64,000 nt of DNA. Source: Geothrix limicola (GTDB lineage Bacteria; Acidobacteriota; Holophagae; Holophagales; Holophagaceae). The translations under genes and the position numbers were made by a program. Below, piece after piece: positions 17,340 through 28,158 of this stretch; position 1 is the first letter of the stretch, and each line of letters starts with the position of its first letter. Below the pieces are notes generated by a model that was not told the DNA's origin, made no database searches, and was given only the letters and a program-made list of their open reading frames with translations. Where the stretch lies: the NCBI RefSeq assembly GCF_030268085.1, contig NZ_BSDE01000002.1, positions 248,001 through 312,000 of the forward strand, in the 5' to 3' direction.

Positions 17340-18794
17340 ATGAAACGAAACCTCCTGCTGTACTCGCTGGTGCTGGGCGCCCTGCCCCTGGGCGCCGGCG
17401 GCATCTTCTACAACAGCAACCAGAGCGCCGAGTACTTCCGCACCTTCGACCGGAACAGCGCCATCGATAACGCCGACATCGTGTACTACAACATGGCGGG
17501 CACCGTGAAGCTGGGCCAGGGCTGGACCTTCAACCTCAGCAACCAGTCGATCTTCCAGAAGGCCACGGTGGAGACCAAGGGCAACCCCGTGGTGGGCGAC
17601 CGCACCTACACATCCAACAACCCGGTGCTGCTTGTGCCCAACCTCTATGCCGCCTACCGGACGGGGGACTGGGCTTTCTTCTCGGGCATCGAAACCATCG
17701 GCGCCACCGCCGTGCGCGACTGGAAGAACGGCCTGCCCACCCTGGATCTCTACGGCAAGCAGATGGCGGGCTACGGTGGCCTCAAGTCGAACCTCATCGG
17801 CATGGATGCCGCCGCGGCCAGCCTGGCTTCGGGCCACACCCTGGCCCAGGCCCAGGCCGCCGGCGTGGCCGCAGGCCTGAGCGCCGACTACTTCACGGCC
17901 CAGTCGACCCTGAAGGGGTCCTCCTACTACATGGCCTGGCGCCATGGCGCGGCCTACCGCCTCAACGACTACGTCTCGCTGGCCCTGGCCGGCCGCCTCG
18001 TCACGGCCCGCCAGGATATCGTCGGCCGCGTGGATGCGGCCTGCACCTACAACCAGAACGGCCATGACCTGCGCTCCCAGAGCCTCGCCATCGTCGACAC
18101 CACGGCCAAGGCCAACGGCTACTCCGGCGAGATCGGCATCGATCTCTTTCCCAGCGAGCGCGTGGTGATGAACCTCACCTACGAGGATTCGACCAAGCTG
18201 AACTTCACCACCCGCGTGCGCGACGGTAAGGACGGCAACGGCCTCTTCGTGGATGGGCAGCAGGGCCATCTCGATTTGCCGAAAGTGCTGCGCTTCGGCC
18301 TGGGCGTGCAGGTCACGCCCGATCTGCGGGCCTCCGTGGGCGCTAACCGCTACTTCGAGGGCTCGGTGGATTTCAGCATGCTGAACAATCCCGCCAACCA
18401 CAACGACTACACGAAGGACTACAAGGACACGACGGAGGAATCCGCCGCCCTCGAATACCGCCTGAGCGCGCCCTGGCTGCTCAGCTTCGGCGTGAACTTC
18501 AACCAGATCGGGCAGAAGAAGGCGTCCACCATCGATACGAGCATCCCCGGCGCGCACGCCAACTACGTCTCCATCGGCGCGGGCTTCCAGTACACCGCCA
18601 ACGACCAGTGGAAGTTCAACCTCGGCGTGGGTCACACGCGCTTCACCAGCACGTACGAGAACGCCGACGTCCAGGGCGACCAGGCCCTGCAGGCCGCCTT
18701 CCAGACGCAGGGCGTCGCCATCAATCCGAGAAAGGCCTACGACAAGCAGTATTTGATCGTGGCCTTCGGCGTCAATTACCGCTTCGCGAAATAA
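17340..18794 (+). CDS. OmpP1/FadL-family outer-membrane transport protein
   Basis: This 484-residue outer-membrane beta-barrel is of the FadL/TodX type, which take up long-chain fatty acids or other hydrophobic compounds. A signal peptide is present (MKRNLLLYSLVLGALPLGAGG). The early block NSAIDNADIVYYNMAGTVKLGQGWTFNLSN corresponds to the FadL N-terminal hatch and first strand. The C terminus ends in the barrel signature VAFGVNYRFAK. The start at 17340 follows AAAGGACACCGC. The 5'-nucleotidase lipoprotein begins 13 bases downstream, so the two are probably cotranscribed. The substrate cannot be told from sequence. Confidence 0.88.
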   Translation: MKRNLLLYSLVLGALPLGAGGIFYNSNQSAEYFRTFDRNSAIDNADIVYYNMAGTVKLGQGWTFNLSNQSIFQKATVETKGNPVVGDRTYTSNNPVLLVPNLYAAYRTGDWAFFSGIETIGATAVRDWKNGLPTLDLYGKQMAGYGGLKSNLIGMDAAAASLASGHTLAQAQAAGVAAGLSADYFTAQSTLKGSSYYMAWRHGAAYRLNDYVSLALAGRLVTARQDIVGRVDAACTYNQNGHDLRSQSLAIVDTTAKANGYSGEIGIDLFPSERVVMNLTYEDSTKLNFTTRVRDGKDGNGLFVDGQQGHLDLPKVLRFGLGVQVTPDLRASVGANRYFEGSVDFSMLNNPANHNDYTKDYKDTTEESAALEYRLSAPWLLSFGVNFNQIGQKKASTIDTSIPGAHANYVSIGAGFQYTANDQWKFNLGVGHTRFTSTYENADVQGDQALQAAFQTQGVAINPRKAYDKQYLIVAFGVNYRFAK

Positions 18795-18806
18795 GGAGCC
18801 CCACCC

Positions 18807-21254
18807 ATGCGGACCCAATCCCAACTTCTATTCGGGGGCCTTCTCGTCGCAGGACTGGTGGGCTGTTCCCTCAGTTCATCGAACTACCCGGCCCAACCCC
18901 AGGCCTCCGGGGACGTGCAGCTCACCATCCTGCAGACCACGGACCTGCATCATCACGCCAACGGCTCGGATCACGTCGGCGCCGACAGCCACCTCAGCAC
19001 CATGGACGCCTACCGCGGCGCCGAAGGCTCGTACGCCCGCATCTCGGCCTACGTGAACCAGGTGCGCGCCAGCGCCGGGCATTCCGTCGTGCTCGTGGAT
19101 TCCGGCGACTGGACCATGGGCACCCTCTACGATCTCACCCTAGGGCAGCAGCCCCTGGCCCTGCGCTTCCTCGAGAACATGCGCTATGACTGCGTGACGC
19201 TGGGCAACCACGAGTTCGACTACACGCCCAAGGGCCTGGCGACCATGTTCCAGGCGGCCCAGGCCTCCTTCACCTTCCAGACCCCCATCGTCGCCTCCAA
19301 CACCAACCTCAACGGCAATGCGGACCTCGCCCCCTACGTGGGCACGGGCAAGCTCGTGCAGCCCACCCACGTCGAGGTGCTGGCCAACGGCCTGCGCGTG
19401 GGCTACATCGGCCTTATGGGCAAGGCGGCCAGCGCCACGGCCCCAGCCGCGGCACCCGTCTCCTTCACGGATTTCACCCTCAACTACGCGCCCATCCAGA
19501 CCCTCGTGAACGACCTGCGCACCGCCCAGAAATGCGACGTCGTCATCGCCCTCTCCCACTCGGGCACCGACGCCACGGGCAATGCGGGCGAGGATGTGGA
19601 CCTGGCCCGCCACGTCACGGGCATCGACGTCATCGCCTCGGGCCACATGCACAACCCCCTGAGCGCCGCCCACACCGTGGCCAACGGCGGCTGGAACACC
19701 CAGATCATCTGCGCGGGCGCCTTCGGCACCAACGTGGCCCGCATCGACCTGACGGTCCACGTCGGCGCCCACACAAGCAGCCTCGCCGCCTCCAGCAACG
19801 TGGCCATGACCGACGCGGCTCTGACGGCGGAGCACGCGGGCCTGCTGCCCGACGCCTCCTTCGACTTCCTCGTGCGCGCCAACGATCAGGAGCTCAACGG
19901 GGCCCTGGCGCCGGTCTTCATGGAATCCTTCCCCGACTACGATGCCGCCAACCTCGCCAAGGGCATCTTCCACACGGTGGGCCTCGCCTCGCAGGACATG
20001 GTCTCCAACGAGCGCAACCCCGTGCTCTGCCCCAACGGCCTCGGCAACCTCAATGCCGACGCCGTGCGCGCCACGCCTAACGGCATCCTCACGAAGGTGC
20101 TCATGGCCTTCGGCTGGAACGGCAGCGCCACGGATCCCAACCTCCCGGGCATCATGGCCCTCGTCCAGAACCTGGGCGTCGATCCCACCTTCTACCAGGG
20201 TGGTCTCGTGGCCTCCGGCGTCATCCGCGGTTCCCTCCGCGCCGGGGTGCCCCTCAGCTTCACGGACATCTACAACGTGCTGCCCCTCGGCATCACGCCC
20301 GACAGCACCCAGGCTCTGCCCGTGGGTTATCCCCTCGTCTCCGCCTACCTGGAGATGGCGGACCTCAAGAAGCTCTGCGCCCTCCAGCTCGTGGCGCAAA
20401 CCAACCTCGTGCCTTCCGACTACTACCTGAACCTGTCGGGCATCAAGTACGACCTGAAGGCCGCCGAATCCTACACCTACTTCAAATACGCCTCGGCCGC
20501 CGCGATCCTCAAGGTCACGAGCCAGAAGGCGGCCCAGGGTTCGGCCCCGGCCGGCCAGGCCATCCAGGCCCTCGGCAGTCTCGGCAGCGACAGCGGCGCG
20601 GCCCTGCTGGCCGCCTACGCCGCGGGCAACCCCTACGCCGCCGCCATGGTGAAGCTCAATGACGCGGCGCCCGGCAGCGCCCAGATCGCGGCCAACCTCG
20701 GCGTGCTGGGCGAAGTGGCCCTCACCGCCGCGACGGACGCGGCCACGGGCGCCTCGAACCTCAACGGCCTCATCGTGACCAAGGCCCTGGCGGCCATCGA
20801 CACCCTCAGCGGTTTCGCGCCTTCGGACCCGGCCTGCGTGGGCGCCGCGGCCCCCCTCGCCACCACCTCGCGCCACCGCCTCGCGGCGGACCTCTACGCC
20901 GTGCTCATGATGGGCGCCGCCCAGGCCCAGTTCGGCCAGGCCATCGTCGCCTACCGCCAGCCCACGGGCACCGCGACGCTCAGCGCCGCGGACATGACGG
21001 GCCTGATGGCCAACCGCATCAACGCCGATCCCACCAGCCAGACCGTGGTCGAGCTGAAGGAGTGGATGGCCCTGCTGAATTACGTGGGCACCGGCCTCGG
21101 CGGCCACATCAGCGCCGCCTACGCCTCGACGCCCGTCTTCACGGACTTCGGCACCGCCTTCGGCCCCGCCATCACCACCCGCAACGCCTCGTACCCGCTG
21201 GCCAGCATCGGCCAGCTCATGGGCACGCTGCAGGGGCTCACGACCGCGCCCTGA
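18807..21254 (+). CDS. 5'-nucleotidase/metallophosphatase lipoprotein
   Basis: This 815-residue lipoprotein has a lipobox LVGC (Cys20) and then a calcineurin-type metallophosphoesterase domain. The metal motifs are TTDLHHHANG, SGDW, GNHEFDYTPKG, ALSHSGTD and ASGHMHN. The middle part carries a 5'-nucleotidase C-terminal domain (GVIRGSLRAGVPLSFTDIYNVLPLG, about 470-500) of UshA type. The last ~300 residues are Ala-rich and not recognised. It probably dephosphorylates nucleotides or related esters in the periplasm or at the cell surface. The first metal His of the usual DxHG motif is followed by two more His. It follows the FadL gene closely and is closed by a strong terminator. Confidence 0.9.
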   Translation: MRTQSQLLFGGLLVAGLVGCSLSSSNYPAQPQASGDVQLTILQTTDLHHHANGSDHVGADSHLSTMDAYRGAEGSYARISAYVNQVRASAGHSVVLVDSGDWTMGTLYDLTLGQQPLALRFLENMRYDCVTLGNHEFDYTPKGLATMFQAAQASFTFQTPIVASNTNLNGNADLAPYVGTGKLVQPTHVEVLANGLRVGYIGLMGKAASATAPAAAPVSFTDFTLNYAPIQTLVNDLRTAQKCDVVIALSHSGTDATGNAGEDVDLARHVTGIDVIASGHMHNPLSAAHTVANGGWNTQIICAGAFGTNVARIDLTVHVGAHTSSLAASSNVAMTDAALTAEHAGLLPDASFDFLVRANDQELNGALAPVFMESFPDYDAANLAKGIFHTVGLASQDMVSNERNPVLCPNGLGNLNADAVRATPNGILTKVLMAFGWNGSATDPNLPGIMALVQNLGVDPTFYQGGLVASGVIRGSLRAGVPLSFTDIYNVLPLGITPDSTQALPVGYPLVSAYLEMADLKKLCALQLVAQTNLVPSDYYLNLSGIKYDLKAAESYTYFKYASAAAILKVTSQKAAQGSAPAGQAIQALGSLGSDSGAALLAAYAAGNPYAAAMVKLNDAAPGSAQIAANLGVLGEVALTAATDAATGASNLNGLIVTKALAAIDTLSGFAPSDPACVGAAAPLATTSRHRLAADLYAVLMMGAAQAQFGQAIVAYRQPTGTATLSAADMTGLMANRINADPTSQTVVELKEWMALLNYVGTGLGGHISAAYASTPVFTDFGTAFGPAITTRNASYPLASIGQLMGTLQGLTTAP

Positions 21255-21271
21255 GGCGCCTTCTCTGATGC

Positions 21272-21305
21272 ACCGCCGGGGCGCTTAGCGCCTCGGCGGT
21301 TTTTT
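21272..21305 (+). terminator. Rho-independent terminator after the 5'-nucleotidase gene
   Basis: A GC-rich stem (ACCGCCGGGGCGC pairing with GCGCCTCGGCGGT) with a short TTA loop is followed by six T residues at 21300-21305. Confidence 0.85.
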
Positions 21306-21311
21306 GTACCC

Positions 21312-22787
21312 TCAGTGGCTGCGCACGCGCCCCACGGCGTCGAGCCATCCGGCATAGAGGCGCTCGCGGCGCTCGGCGGGCATGGCCGGTTCGAAGCGGC
21401 GCTCCCGCGCCCAGTGGGCCGAAACCTCTTCCAGGCTGCCGTAGCAGCCTGCCCCTAGACCCGCGAGGATGGCCGCGCCCCGCGCCGTGGTCTCGGCCAC
21501 CACGGGCCGCTCGACGGGGGTATCCAGCAGGTCGGCGAGGAACTGCATCAGCCAGTCGTTGGCCACCATGCCGCCGTCCACGCGCAGGGCCGCGGGCAGG
21601 CGGGCGCCATCGCCGCGCATGGCCTCCAGCAGGTCGCGGGTCTGGTAGCAGACGGATTCCAGCGTCGCGCGCACGATCTCACCGATGCCCGAATCGCGAG
21701 TCAGGCCCAGGATGGCGCCCCGCGCCTGGGGATCCCAGTAGGGCGCGCCGAGGCCCGTGAAGGCGGGCACCAGGTAGACACCCCGCGTGCCGTCGAGGCC
21801 GCGGGCCCAGATTTCGCTTTCGGCGGCGCTGCCAATGAGCTTCACCGCGTCGCGCAGCCACTGCACCGCCGCGCCCGCCATGAAGATGCTGCCTTCCAGC
21901 GCGTAGGTCGAGCGTCCCTCCAGCCGGTAAGCCAGGGTGCTCAGCAGGCGGTGCCGCGAGCGCAGGATCTCCGAGCCCGTGTTCATCACCATGAAGCAGC
22001 CCGTGCCGTAGGTGGCCTTCACCATGCCGGGCGCGAGGCAGGCCTGGCCGATGACGGCGGCCTGCTGATCCCCGGCCACGCCACGAATGGGAATCGCCCG
22101 GCCGAACAGCGCGGGGTCCGTCACGCCGAAATCCGCCGCGCAGTCCTTCACCTCGGGCAGCAGGGCCCGCGGCACGCCGAAGAAGGCCAGCAGCTCTTCG
22201 TCCCAATCCCCACGCGCGAGGTTGTAGAGGAGGGTGCGCGAGGCATTGGTGGCATCCGTGGCGTGCACCTTGCCGCCGCTCAGGTTCCAGATGAGCCAGG
22301 TGTCGATGGTGCCGAAGGCCAGTTCGCCCGCCTCGGCGCGCGCCCGCGCGCCGGGCACGTGATCCAGCAGCCAGGCGATCTTGCTGGCAGAGAAGTAGGG
22401 ATCCAGCAGCAGGCCCGTCTTCTCGCCGATCCAGGCCTCGTGCGCGAGGCGCGCCTGGCACCAGTCGGCGGTGCGCCGGTCCTGCCAGACCAGGGCCGGA
22501 TGGATGGGCCGGCCCGTCGCGCGCTCCCAGATCACGGTCGTCTCGCGCTGGTTGGTGAGGCCCAGGGCCGCGACATCATCAGAGCCCCCGCCCTGCTCGA
22601 GGGCGGCGCGGCAGACGTCCAGCGTGTCCGCCCAGATCCGCATCGCATCGTGCTCCACCCAGCCTTCTTCGGGATAGGCCTGGGGCAGCTCCACCTGGGC
22701 CCGGGCGAGCACGGCCCCGTCGAGGCCGAACAGCATGGCGCGGGTGCTGGTGGTGCCCTGGTCGATGGCGAGGAGGGCTTGGGGCAT
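21312..22787 (-). CDS. glpK: Glycerol kinase
   Basis: This is a 491-residue FGGY kinase converting glycerol and ATP to sn-glycerol 3-phosphate in the cytoplasm. The family blocks are all typical of Glp[72 protein letters not shown] and [15 protein letters not shown]. Length is as usual. The start at 22787 has GGGAG upstream. It stands alone here, far from the glpD operon at 12-14 kb, and has no glycerol facilitator beside it. It is convergent with the 5'-nucleotidase gene. Confidence 0.95.
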   Translation of the reverse strand: MPQALLAIDQGTTSTRAMLFGLDGAVLARAQVELPQAYPEEGWVEHDAMRIWADTLDVCRAALEQGGGSDDVAALGLTNQRETTVIWERATGRPIHPALVWQDRRTADWCQARLAHEAWIGEKTGLLLDPYFSASKIAWLLDHVPGARARAEAGELAFGTIDTWLIWNLSGGKVHATDATNASRTLLYNLARGDWDEELLAFFGVPRALLPEVKDCAADFGVTDPALFGRAIPIRGVAGDQQAAVIGQACLAPGMVKATYGTGCFMVMNTGSEILRSRHRLLSTLAYRLEGRSTYALEGSIFMAGAAVQWLRDAVKLIGSAAESEIWARGLDGTRGVYLVPAFTGLGAPYWDPQARGAILGLTRDSGIGEIVRATLESVCYQTRDLLEAMRGDGARLPAALRVDGGMVANDWLMQFLADLLDTPVERPVVAETTARGAAILAGLGAGCYGSLEEVSAHWARERRFEPAMPAERRERLYAGWLDAVGRVRSH

Positions 22788-22880
22788 GGGGACTCCCGAG
22801 GGCTGGCGGTTTCAGGATCACGATACCCACTCGCCGCCGTCGTGGCCCATGCGCGCCGACGTTCCACAGCCGTCCGCCGT

Positions 22881-25466
22881 CTACCGGAGCCCCTCCACCA
22901 GGAACAGGATTCCGCGGTTCCTGAAACTCTGGGCGGCCACATGCCGCCCATCGGGCGTGACCATCACCGAATCCAGCTGGGCCTCCGCCTTCGCCTCGCA
23001 GGCGAAGCCCTTCCAGGCCTGCCGCCGCCCCGTGGCCGGATCCAGTTTGGAAATGCGCAGCGGGGGATATCCGGGAAGGTAGACGTAGAGTGTGCGGGCA
23101 TCCGCGGTCCAGCCCGCGACCTGCTCCCCGGGCGCCAGGCCCTGGATGGGTTCGGGCTCGCTCAGGGGCTCGTCCAGCCGCGCAACCCTGTAGGCGTTCT
23201 TGTACTCCACGATCAGGCGCCGGCCATCCGGCGACAGGCGCGGCAGATCCGCCCCGAGGGCCGCCCCCTCGGGCGTAAGCGCCACGGGCGCCGCGCCCTC
23301 CAGGTCCGCGCGGAACATGCGCCAGGGGCGGCCGGCTTCGCTTCCCCAGACCAGGAGATGCTTCCCGTCTTCCAGCAGCCGCGCGTAATTGGCCTCCTCC
23401 AGGCCCGGCACCGTGATGTTCCGGGAGAGGCCGAGCCCCGTGGGAAGCAGCTGGAACTTGGGGCCCCGGGCCATGACCGTGGCCACGACCCAGCGTCCGT
23501 CGGGGGAAAGCGTGCAGGTCCCCCCCTCATCCAGCAGCACCGGCGGGCTTCCGTCCGTGCGGAACAGGGCCACGTTCGTGCGGCCACTGGGATCAATGTG
23601 GTTCCCCACCAGCCAGCGCCCGTCCCCCGAGGCGTCCGAAAGGAAGAAGTTGTCCTTCCGTTCGAAGACCCTTGGCACGGGCTGATCGTCGGACCAGGCC
23701 AGCACCTCGGCCCTCCAGTCGCCCTGGCTCATCAGGACCTCGCCGCCCGCCCCGATGTCATGGAGCTGGATGTGGCCGTTGGCGCGGTACACCACGCGTT
23801 CCGCGCCGCCCGCCTTCACGGCGAACAGCTCGTCCGGGATGCGGTCTCCGGCGCTGAACCAGACCTCATCGCCGCGCCAGGCCAGGCCCTGGAGGTTCTT
23901 ATGATCACCGGACCACCGGGTGGTGCGGCCCGTGCGGAGATCATGCACCTCGACGCGCCGTTTGTTGCCCCCGACGCCTCGGCAGAAGGCCAGCCGCGTT
24001 CCATCCGTGGAAAACCTCAGAGAGGTCAGGCCCCGGACATCGGTGTCGATCACCTTGCCCGGGGGGCATTCCAGATTTCTCAGGCCCCCCTGGTTCCGCA
24101 CCAGGGCCAGCGTCCCCGCTAGCGAGAGATCCGCGCACAGGATGTCCGTGAACATCTCCCGGGGCCGGCTGTCGCCGATGGGCCCCAGCGCCAGGGTTCC
24201 GCTGAACCCGAAGGAATAGCTCCGTCGGATCTGCGTGGCGATGGCCCACAGGCCCGAGGCGCTCACCGACACCAGGTGCCCTTCCAGATCCGTCTCCTTC
24301 TCCTCGCGGTTCGACACCGTGATCCGCGACACGCGCTTGGCCCCGCCGTTCCAGGCACCGCCGACCACCACCTCCTTGCCATCGGGCAGGAAGCGCGCCG
24401 CGAGGATCTCCCCCTCCCGGTAGGTGAGACGGCGGAACACGGGCTGGGGGGCCGCCTGGAAGGGCGCCCAGCCGCGGGCCCGGGCCAGCCCCACCCAGCC
24501 CAGCACGAGCAGGGCCCCCGCGAGCCCCGCGGCCGGGACGCGCCAGGCCCTGAAAGGCGCCGGGAGCGGCCGGTTCCGTGTGGCGCTGCTGGAGGATTCC
24601 TGGAGGTTGTCCAGGGCGAAGGCCAGGTCGTGGGCACTGTGGAAGCGGCCCTCCGGCGCCTTGGCGAGACAGCTGCGCAGGATCCGCTCCAAGGGGGGAG
24701 TCACCTTCAGGGTCTCGGGCAGGTCCGGTGGTTCCTCCTTCAGGATCGCGTGCATCACCTCGATGGACGAATCGCCCCTGAAGGGCTTCGCCCCCGTCAC
24801 CATCTCCCACAGCACGACTCCCAGGCTGAAGAGGTCGCTGCGCGCATCGGTCGTTTCGCCCCGCACCTGCTCGGGACTCATGTAGCCGGAGGTGCCCACC
24901 ACCTGCCCCGGCTCGCTCAGCGCGGCAGTGAAGGCTTCGGTCTCGACCCGGCTGCCGGCCGGGGCGCTTCGCGCCTTCGCCAGGCCGAAGTCGAGCACCT
25001 TCACGCGGCCCTCCCGGGTGAGGAAGAGGTTCTCCGGCTTGAGGTCGCGATGGAGGATGCCCCGTTCATGGGCCGCCGCCAGGCCCTGCGCCGCCTCCCT
25101 CGCCAGCTCCGCCGCGCGCTTCGGAGGTAGCGCCTTGCCGCGCATCCGCTCCCGCAGGGTTTCGCCCTCGAGCAGTTCCATCACCAGATAGGGCGACCCT
25201 TCGTGCTCGCCCGCCTCGAAAATCTGCACGACGTTGGGGTGCGACAGGGAGGCCAGCACCCGGGCCTCCTGCTGGAAGCGGCGCAGGCGGTCCCCATCCG
25301 AGCCGAAGGCCCCGGACAGCACCTTGATGGCCACGTCGCGGCCGAGCCGCTCGTCATGGGCCCGGTAGACCTCGCCCATGCCCCCGGCGCCGAGGGGGGC
25401 GAGGATGCGATAGGTGCCGAGATGGGTGCCGGACGGGAGGGACACGAGGACCTCTGCCGCGGACAT
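22881..25466 (-). CDS. Serine/threonine protein kinase with C-terminal beta-propeller
   Basis: This 861-residue Hanks-type kinase has a glycine loop [11 protein letters not shown] (26-36), catalytic Lys48, HRDLKPEN with Asp141, and DFGLAK with Asp159. One membrane helix lies at about 311-330. The remaining ~530 residues look like WD40/TolB-type propeller repeats (for example [26 protein letters not shown] and [13 protein letters not shown]). The kinase is thus cytoplasmic and the propeller periplasmic, possibly sensing a ligand. This architecture is frequent in Acidobacteriota. All residues needed for catalysis are present. No cognate phosphatase or substrate gene is adjacent. Confidence 0.92.
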   Translation of the reverse strand: MSAAEVLVSLPSGTHLGTYRILAPLGAGGMGEVYRAHDERLGRDVAIKVLSGAFGSDGDRLRRFQQEARVLASLSHPNVVQIFEAGEHEGSPYLVMELLEGETLRERMRGKALPPKRAAELAREAAQGLAAAHERGILHRDLKPENLFLTREGRVKVLDFGLAKARSAPAGSRVETEAFTAALSEPGQVVGTSGYMSPEQVRGETTDARSDLFSLGVVLWEMVTGAKPFRGDSSIEVMHAILKEEPPDLPETLKVTPPLERILRSCLAKAPEGRFHSAHDLAFALDNLQESSSSATRNRPLPAPFRAWRVPAAGLAGALLVLGWVGLARARGWAPFQAAPQPVFRRLTYREGEILAARFLPDGKEVVVGGAWNGGAKRVSRITVSNREEKETDLEGHLVSVSASGLWAIATQIRRSYSFGFSGTLALGPIGDSRPREMFTDILCADLSLAGTLALVRNQGGLRNLECPPGKVIDTDVRGLTSLRFSTDGTRLAFCRGVGGNKRRVEVHDLRTGRTTRWSGDHKNLQGLAWRGDEVWFSAGDRIPDELFAVKAGGAERVVYRANGHIQLHDIGAGGEVLMSQGDWRAEVLAWSDDQPVPRVFERKDNFFLSDASGDGRWLVGNHIDPSGRTNVALFRTDGSPPVLLDEGGTCTLSPDGRWVVATVMARGPKFQLLPTGLGLSRNITVPGLEEANYARLLEDGKHLLVWGSEAGRPWRMFRADLEGAAPVALTPEGAALGADLPRLSPDGRRLIVEYKNAYRVARLDEPLSEPEPIQGLAPGEQVAGWTADARTLYVYLPGYPPLRISKLDPATGRRQAWKGFACEAKAEAQLDSVMVTPDGRHVAAQSFRNRGILFLVEGLR

Positions 25467-25533
25467 GGGGGGAACTGCCCCACATAATAGGCGCGATCAA
25501 CCGTCCGGGATCTCCAAATCCCGACGCCAGTGT

Positions 25534-26757
25534 TCAGTGCGTGGCCCCCCGGGTCTCCTCGCCCTCGCTCACCAGCACGCCGTTGATGACGGTGCCCACG
25601 CAGTGCGTCGTGTATTCGAAGGGATCGCCGTCGAAGAGGGCCACGTCGCCATCCTTGCCCTTCTCCAGGCTGCCCACGCGGTCGGCGATGCCAAGCAGTC
25701 GGGCGGGGCCGAGCGTCAGGGCCCGCAGGGTGTCTTCAAAGGAAAGCCCGTTGGCGGTGGCCAGGGCGCCCTCCCACAGCACCACGCGGGTCTTGGGCAC
25801 GTAACCTTCGAAACCGCTCTGGAACGCGAAGGGGATGCCCGCGGCCTGCAGCCGTGCGGCGGTTTCCAAGCTCAGGTTCTCCATCTCGCCAAAGGCGCGG
25901 GCCATGGTCGGATGCAGGATCACGGACACCTTGGCGGCCTTCAGCGCGTCCAGCACCAGGTAGGCCTCGGACGCGCCGTCGAGCACGATGTCGAGGTCGA
26001 ATTCCTTGGCGAGGCGCAGCAGGGAGAGGATGTCCTGGGCGCGGTGGGCCGTCGCCAGCAGGGGCAGCTCTTTGCGCAGCACCTGGACCAGGGCCTCCTT
26101 GCGCAGATCCCGCGGCGGCTCCTTGCCCTTCTCGGCCTCCTTCTGCTTGCGCGCGTATTCCTGGGCCGCCACCAGTTCGGCGCGCAGCATGGCGATCTGC
26201 TTGGCGCGGGTGCCCGGCGCCTTGCCGGCTTCACGGGCCCGGGCGCCGTCACCGAGGGTCGCGGCCACCATGGCCTGGGGTTTCAGCACCCCGTGCGTGA
26301 CTTCGGTGGTGTCCGTCTTGATGACGAAAGTCTGGCCGCTGATAAGGGCGCCGGGGCCGTGGCCCGTGTGCAGCGTCGTGACACCCAGGCTGCGCACGTA
26401 GCTCACGAGGGGATCGCGCCCGTTGTAGGCGTCCATGGCGCGCAGTTCGGGCTGCAGGGGCGCCGAACCTTCCAGTTGATCCTGGTCGTGGGATTGGTTC
26501 AGCAGGCCGGACAGACCCACGGTGCTGCGGCCATCCACCAGGCCGGGAACGGCCACCTTGGCGCGTTTCACGGTCAGGCCCGAGGGCACCTTCACGTCGG
26601 CGGCGCGGCCCACGGCGCTGACCTTGCCGTCCTGGATGAGCACGACGCCATCCTGGATGACCGGCCCCGCGGCGGTATAAAGCGATTCGGCGCGGATGGC
26701 CAGGGATTGGCCCTGCAGCGCGGCGGACACACAAAGGAGGAAGGTGAGGCGGTTCAC
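25534..26757 (-). CDS. Amidohydrolase-like protein lacking metal ligands (probable pseudoenzyme)
   Basis: This 407-residue protein has a signal peptide and the overall layout of imidazolonepropionase-like amidohydrolases. The start is GTG 26757, overlapping the upstream gene's stop (GTGA). The normal HxH metal motif after the first beta strand (GLIDTHSH in its neighbour) here reads GLVDGRSTVG. The later His and Asp positions are also replaced: ATAHRAQD instead of HHTHRHDD, LDGASEAY instead of HHVSDAW, and FQSGFEG instead of FHTDDP. It therefore probably cannot bind the metals needed for hydrolysis. It is translationally coupled to a complete paralogue, so a regulatory or structural partner role is likely. 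Confidence 0.85.
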   Translation of the reverse strand: MNRLTFLLCVSAALQGQSLAIRAESLYTAAGPVIQDGVVLIQDGKVSAVGRAADVKVPSGLTVKRAKVAVPGLVDGRSTVGLSGLLNQSHDQDQLEGSAPLQPELRAMDAYNGRDPLVSYVRSLGVTTLHTGHGPGALISGQTFVIKTDTTEVTHGVLKPQAMVAATLGDGARAREAGKAPGTRAKQIAMLRAELVAAQEYARKQKEAEKGKEPPRDLRKEALVQVLRKELPLLATAHRAQDILSLLRLAKEFDLDIVLDGASEAYLVLDALKAAKVSVILHPTMARAFGEMENLSLETAARLQAAGIPFAFQSGFEGYVPKTRVVLWEGALATANGLSFEDTLRALTLGPARLLGIADRVGSLEKGKDGDVALFDGDPFEYTTHCVGTVINGVLVSEGEETRGATH

Positions 26758-28094
26758 TGGTAGGTCTCCTCGGCTTCCAGGGCCAAGAGGTGGCTCAGGT
26801 CATCGGTGTCGTGGCTGGCGCCGGGCCCGCCGACGGCATAGAGGCGCTGCTTGGGGTCGGCACGGTCGAAGACCTTGGCGCCCTCCACCCAGGTTTCTTC
26901 CACATGCGCGTAGATACTGAGGGGGTCGGCGCTCAGCACGAGGAAATCCGCATCCTTGCCGGGCTTCAGGGATCCGATGCGATTCTGCAGATCCAGCAGC
27001 TTGGCGCCGCTGAGGGTCAGTCCCTCCAGCGCGCCCTTGCGGCTCATGCCCGCGCGCACGGCGAGGGCTCCGCTGCGGATGAACCAGCGCGAATCGGTGA
27101 TGGGATCGTCCGTGTGGAAGCCCACCAGCACGCCCGCCTTTTCGAGGGCCGCGCCGTTGGTCATGCGCGCATCCTTCGTTTCGAGTTTGCCGCCAGGGCT
27201 GTCGATGGTGATGATCGAGGCGCCCATGCCGCTCTTCGCGATCTCATCGGCCACCATCCAGGCATCGCTCACGTGGTGCAGCACCACCTTGAAGCCGAAC
27301 TCCTTCTGCAGGCGCAGCACCGTGAGGATGTCGTCGTGGCGGTGCGTGTGGTGATGGACGACGCGCTTGCCTTCGAGCACTTCCACCAGGGCCTCCATCC
27401 CCAGGTCGCGGGCCGGGCGCTTCTTCGGATCATCGCCCGCCTCCTTCAGCTTGCGCTGGTAGTCCTGGGCCTTCAGGAACTGCTCACGCACCAGGGCCGC
27501 ACTCTTCGCGCGGGTGCCCGGGAAGGGGCCCGTGGCATGGCGGGAGTTCGTGCCGTTCGCCATCTTCATGCCGCCGAGGTAGCTGCCGTCGGGCCGCTTC
27601 TCCATGGCCAGGGCATCCACGGTCTGGCCCTCGCGCAGTTTGAGGTACATCGTCTGGCCGCTGAGCAGGTGGCCCGAGCCGGGCATCACGTTGACGGAGG
27701 TGATGCCGCCCGCGCGGGCCTTCATCACCGAGGCGCTACGCAGGTTCAGGCTGTCGGAGACCCGCACCTCGGGCTGGATGGGCGCCGTGCTGTCGGCCCC
27801 TTCGGGGCTGCCGATGTGGCTGTGGGTATCGATCAGGCCAGGCATGATCACCTTTCCCGCGGCGTCGTGGCGCACGGCACCTTCGGGAATGGCGGTGCCG
27901 GGGCCGCCCACGGCGAGGATCTTCCCGCCCTGGACGACGAGCACGCCGCGCTCGATGTCAGGGCCCTCGATGGGGATGATGTGAGCCCCGATGAAAGCCT
28001 GGGGCTTGTCCTGGGCCTGGAGGGGCAGGAACGCCATGCTCATGCTGATGCTCAGGCTCAGCGCCTGGGCCAGCGCGGGTAACCGTCGGTTCAT
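26754..28094 (-). CDS. Secreted metal-dependent amidohydrolase
   Basis: This 446-residue amidohydrolase-superfamily enzyme has a signal peptide (about 1-27) and composite beta-sandwich ends (VLVVQGGKILAVGGPGTAIP and GKDADFLVLSADPLS). The metal-binding set is present: HSH in MPGLIDTHSHIG, HHTHRHDD, HHVSD and HTDD. It probably hydrolyses a cyclic amide or a peptide-like bond in the periplasm. Members of this family include imidazolonepropionases and prolidase-like enzymes, and the substrate is not apparent. It starts at ATG 28094; the frame continues upstream without homology. It overlaps the degenerate paralogue downstream by 4 bases. Confidence 0.9.
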   Translation of the reverse strand: MNRRLPALAQALSLSISMSMAFLPLQAQDKPQAFIGAHIIPIEGPDIERGVLVVQGGKILAVGGPGTAIPEGAVRHDAAGKVIMPGLIDTHSHIGSPEGADSTAPIQPEVRVSDSLNLRSASVMKARAGGITSVNVMPGSGHLLSGQTMYLKLREGQTVDALAMEKRPDGSYLGGMKMANGTNSRHATGPFPGTRAKSAALVREQFLKAQDYQRKLKEAGDDPKKRPARDLGMEALVEVLEGKRVVHHHTHRHDDILTVLRLQKEFGFKVVLHHVSDAWMVADEIAKSGMGASIITIDSPGGKLETKDARMTNGAALEKAGVLVGFHTDDPITDSRWFIRSGALAVRAGMSRKGALEGLTLSGAKLLDLQNRIGSLKPGKDADFLVLSADPLSIYAHVEETWVEGAKVFDRADPKQRLYAVGGPGASHDTDDLSHLLALEAEETYQ

Positions 28095-28158
28095 GGGAAT
28101 CTCCGGCCCCGATTGTAGCCCTCGCCATGCGAGGGTCAATCGCGAAAGCGCCTCAAAT

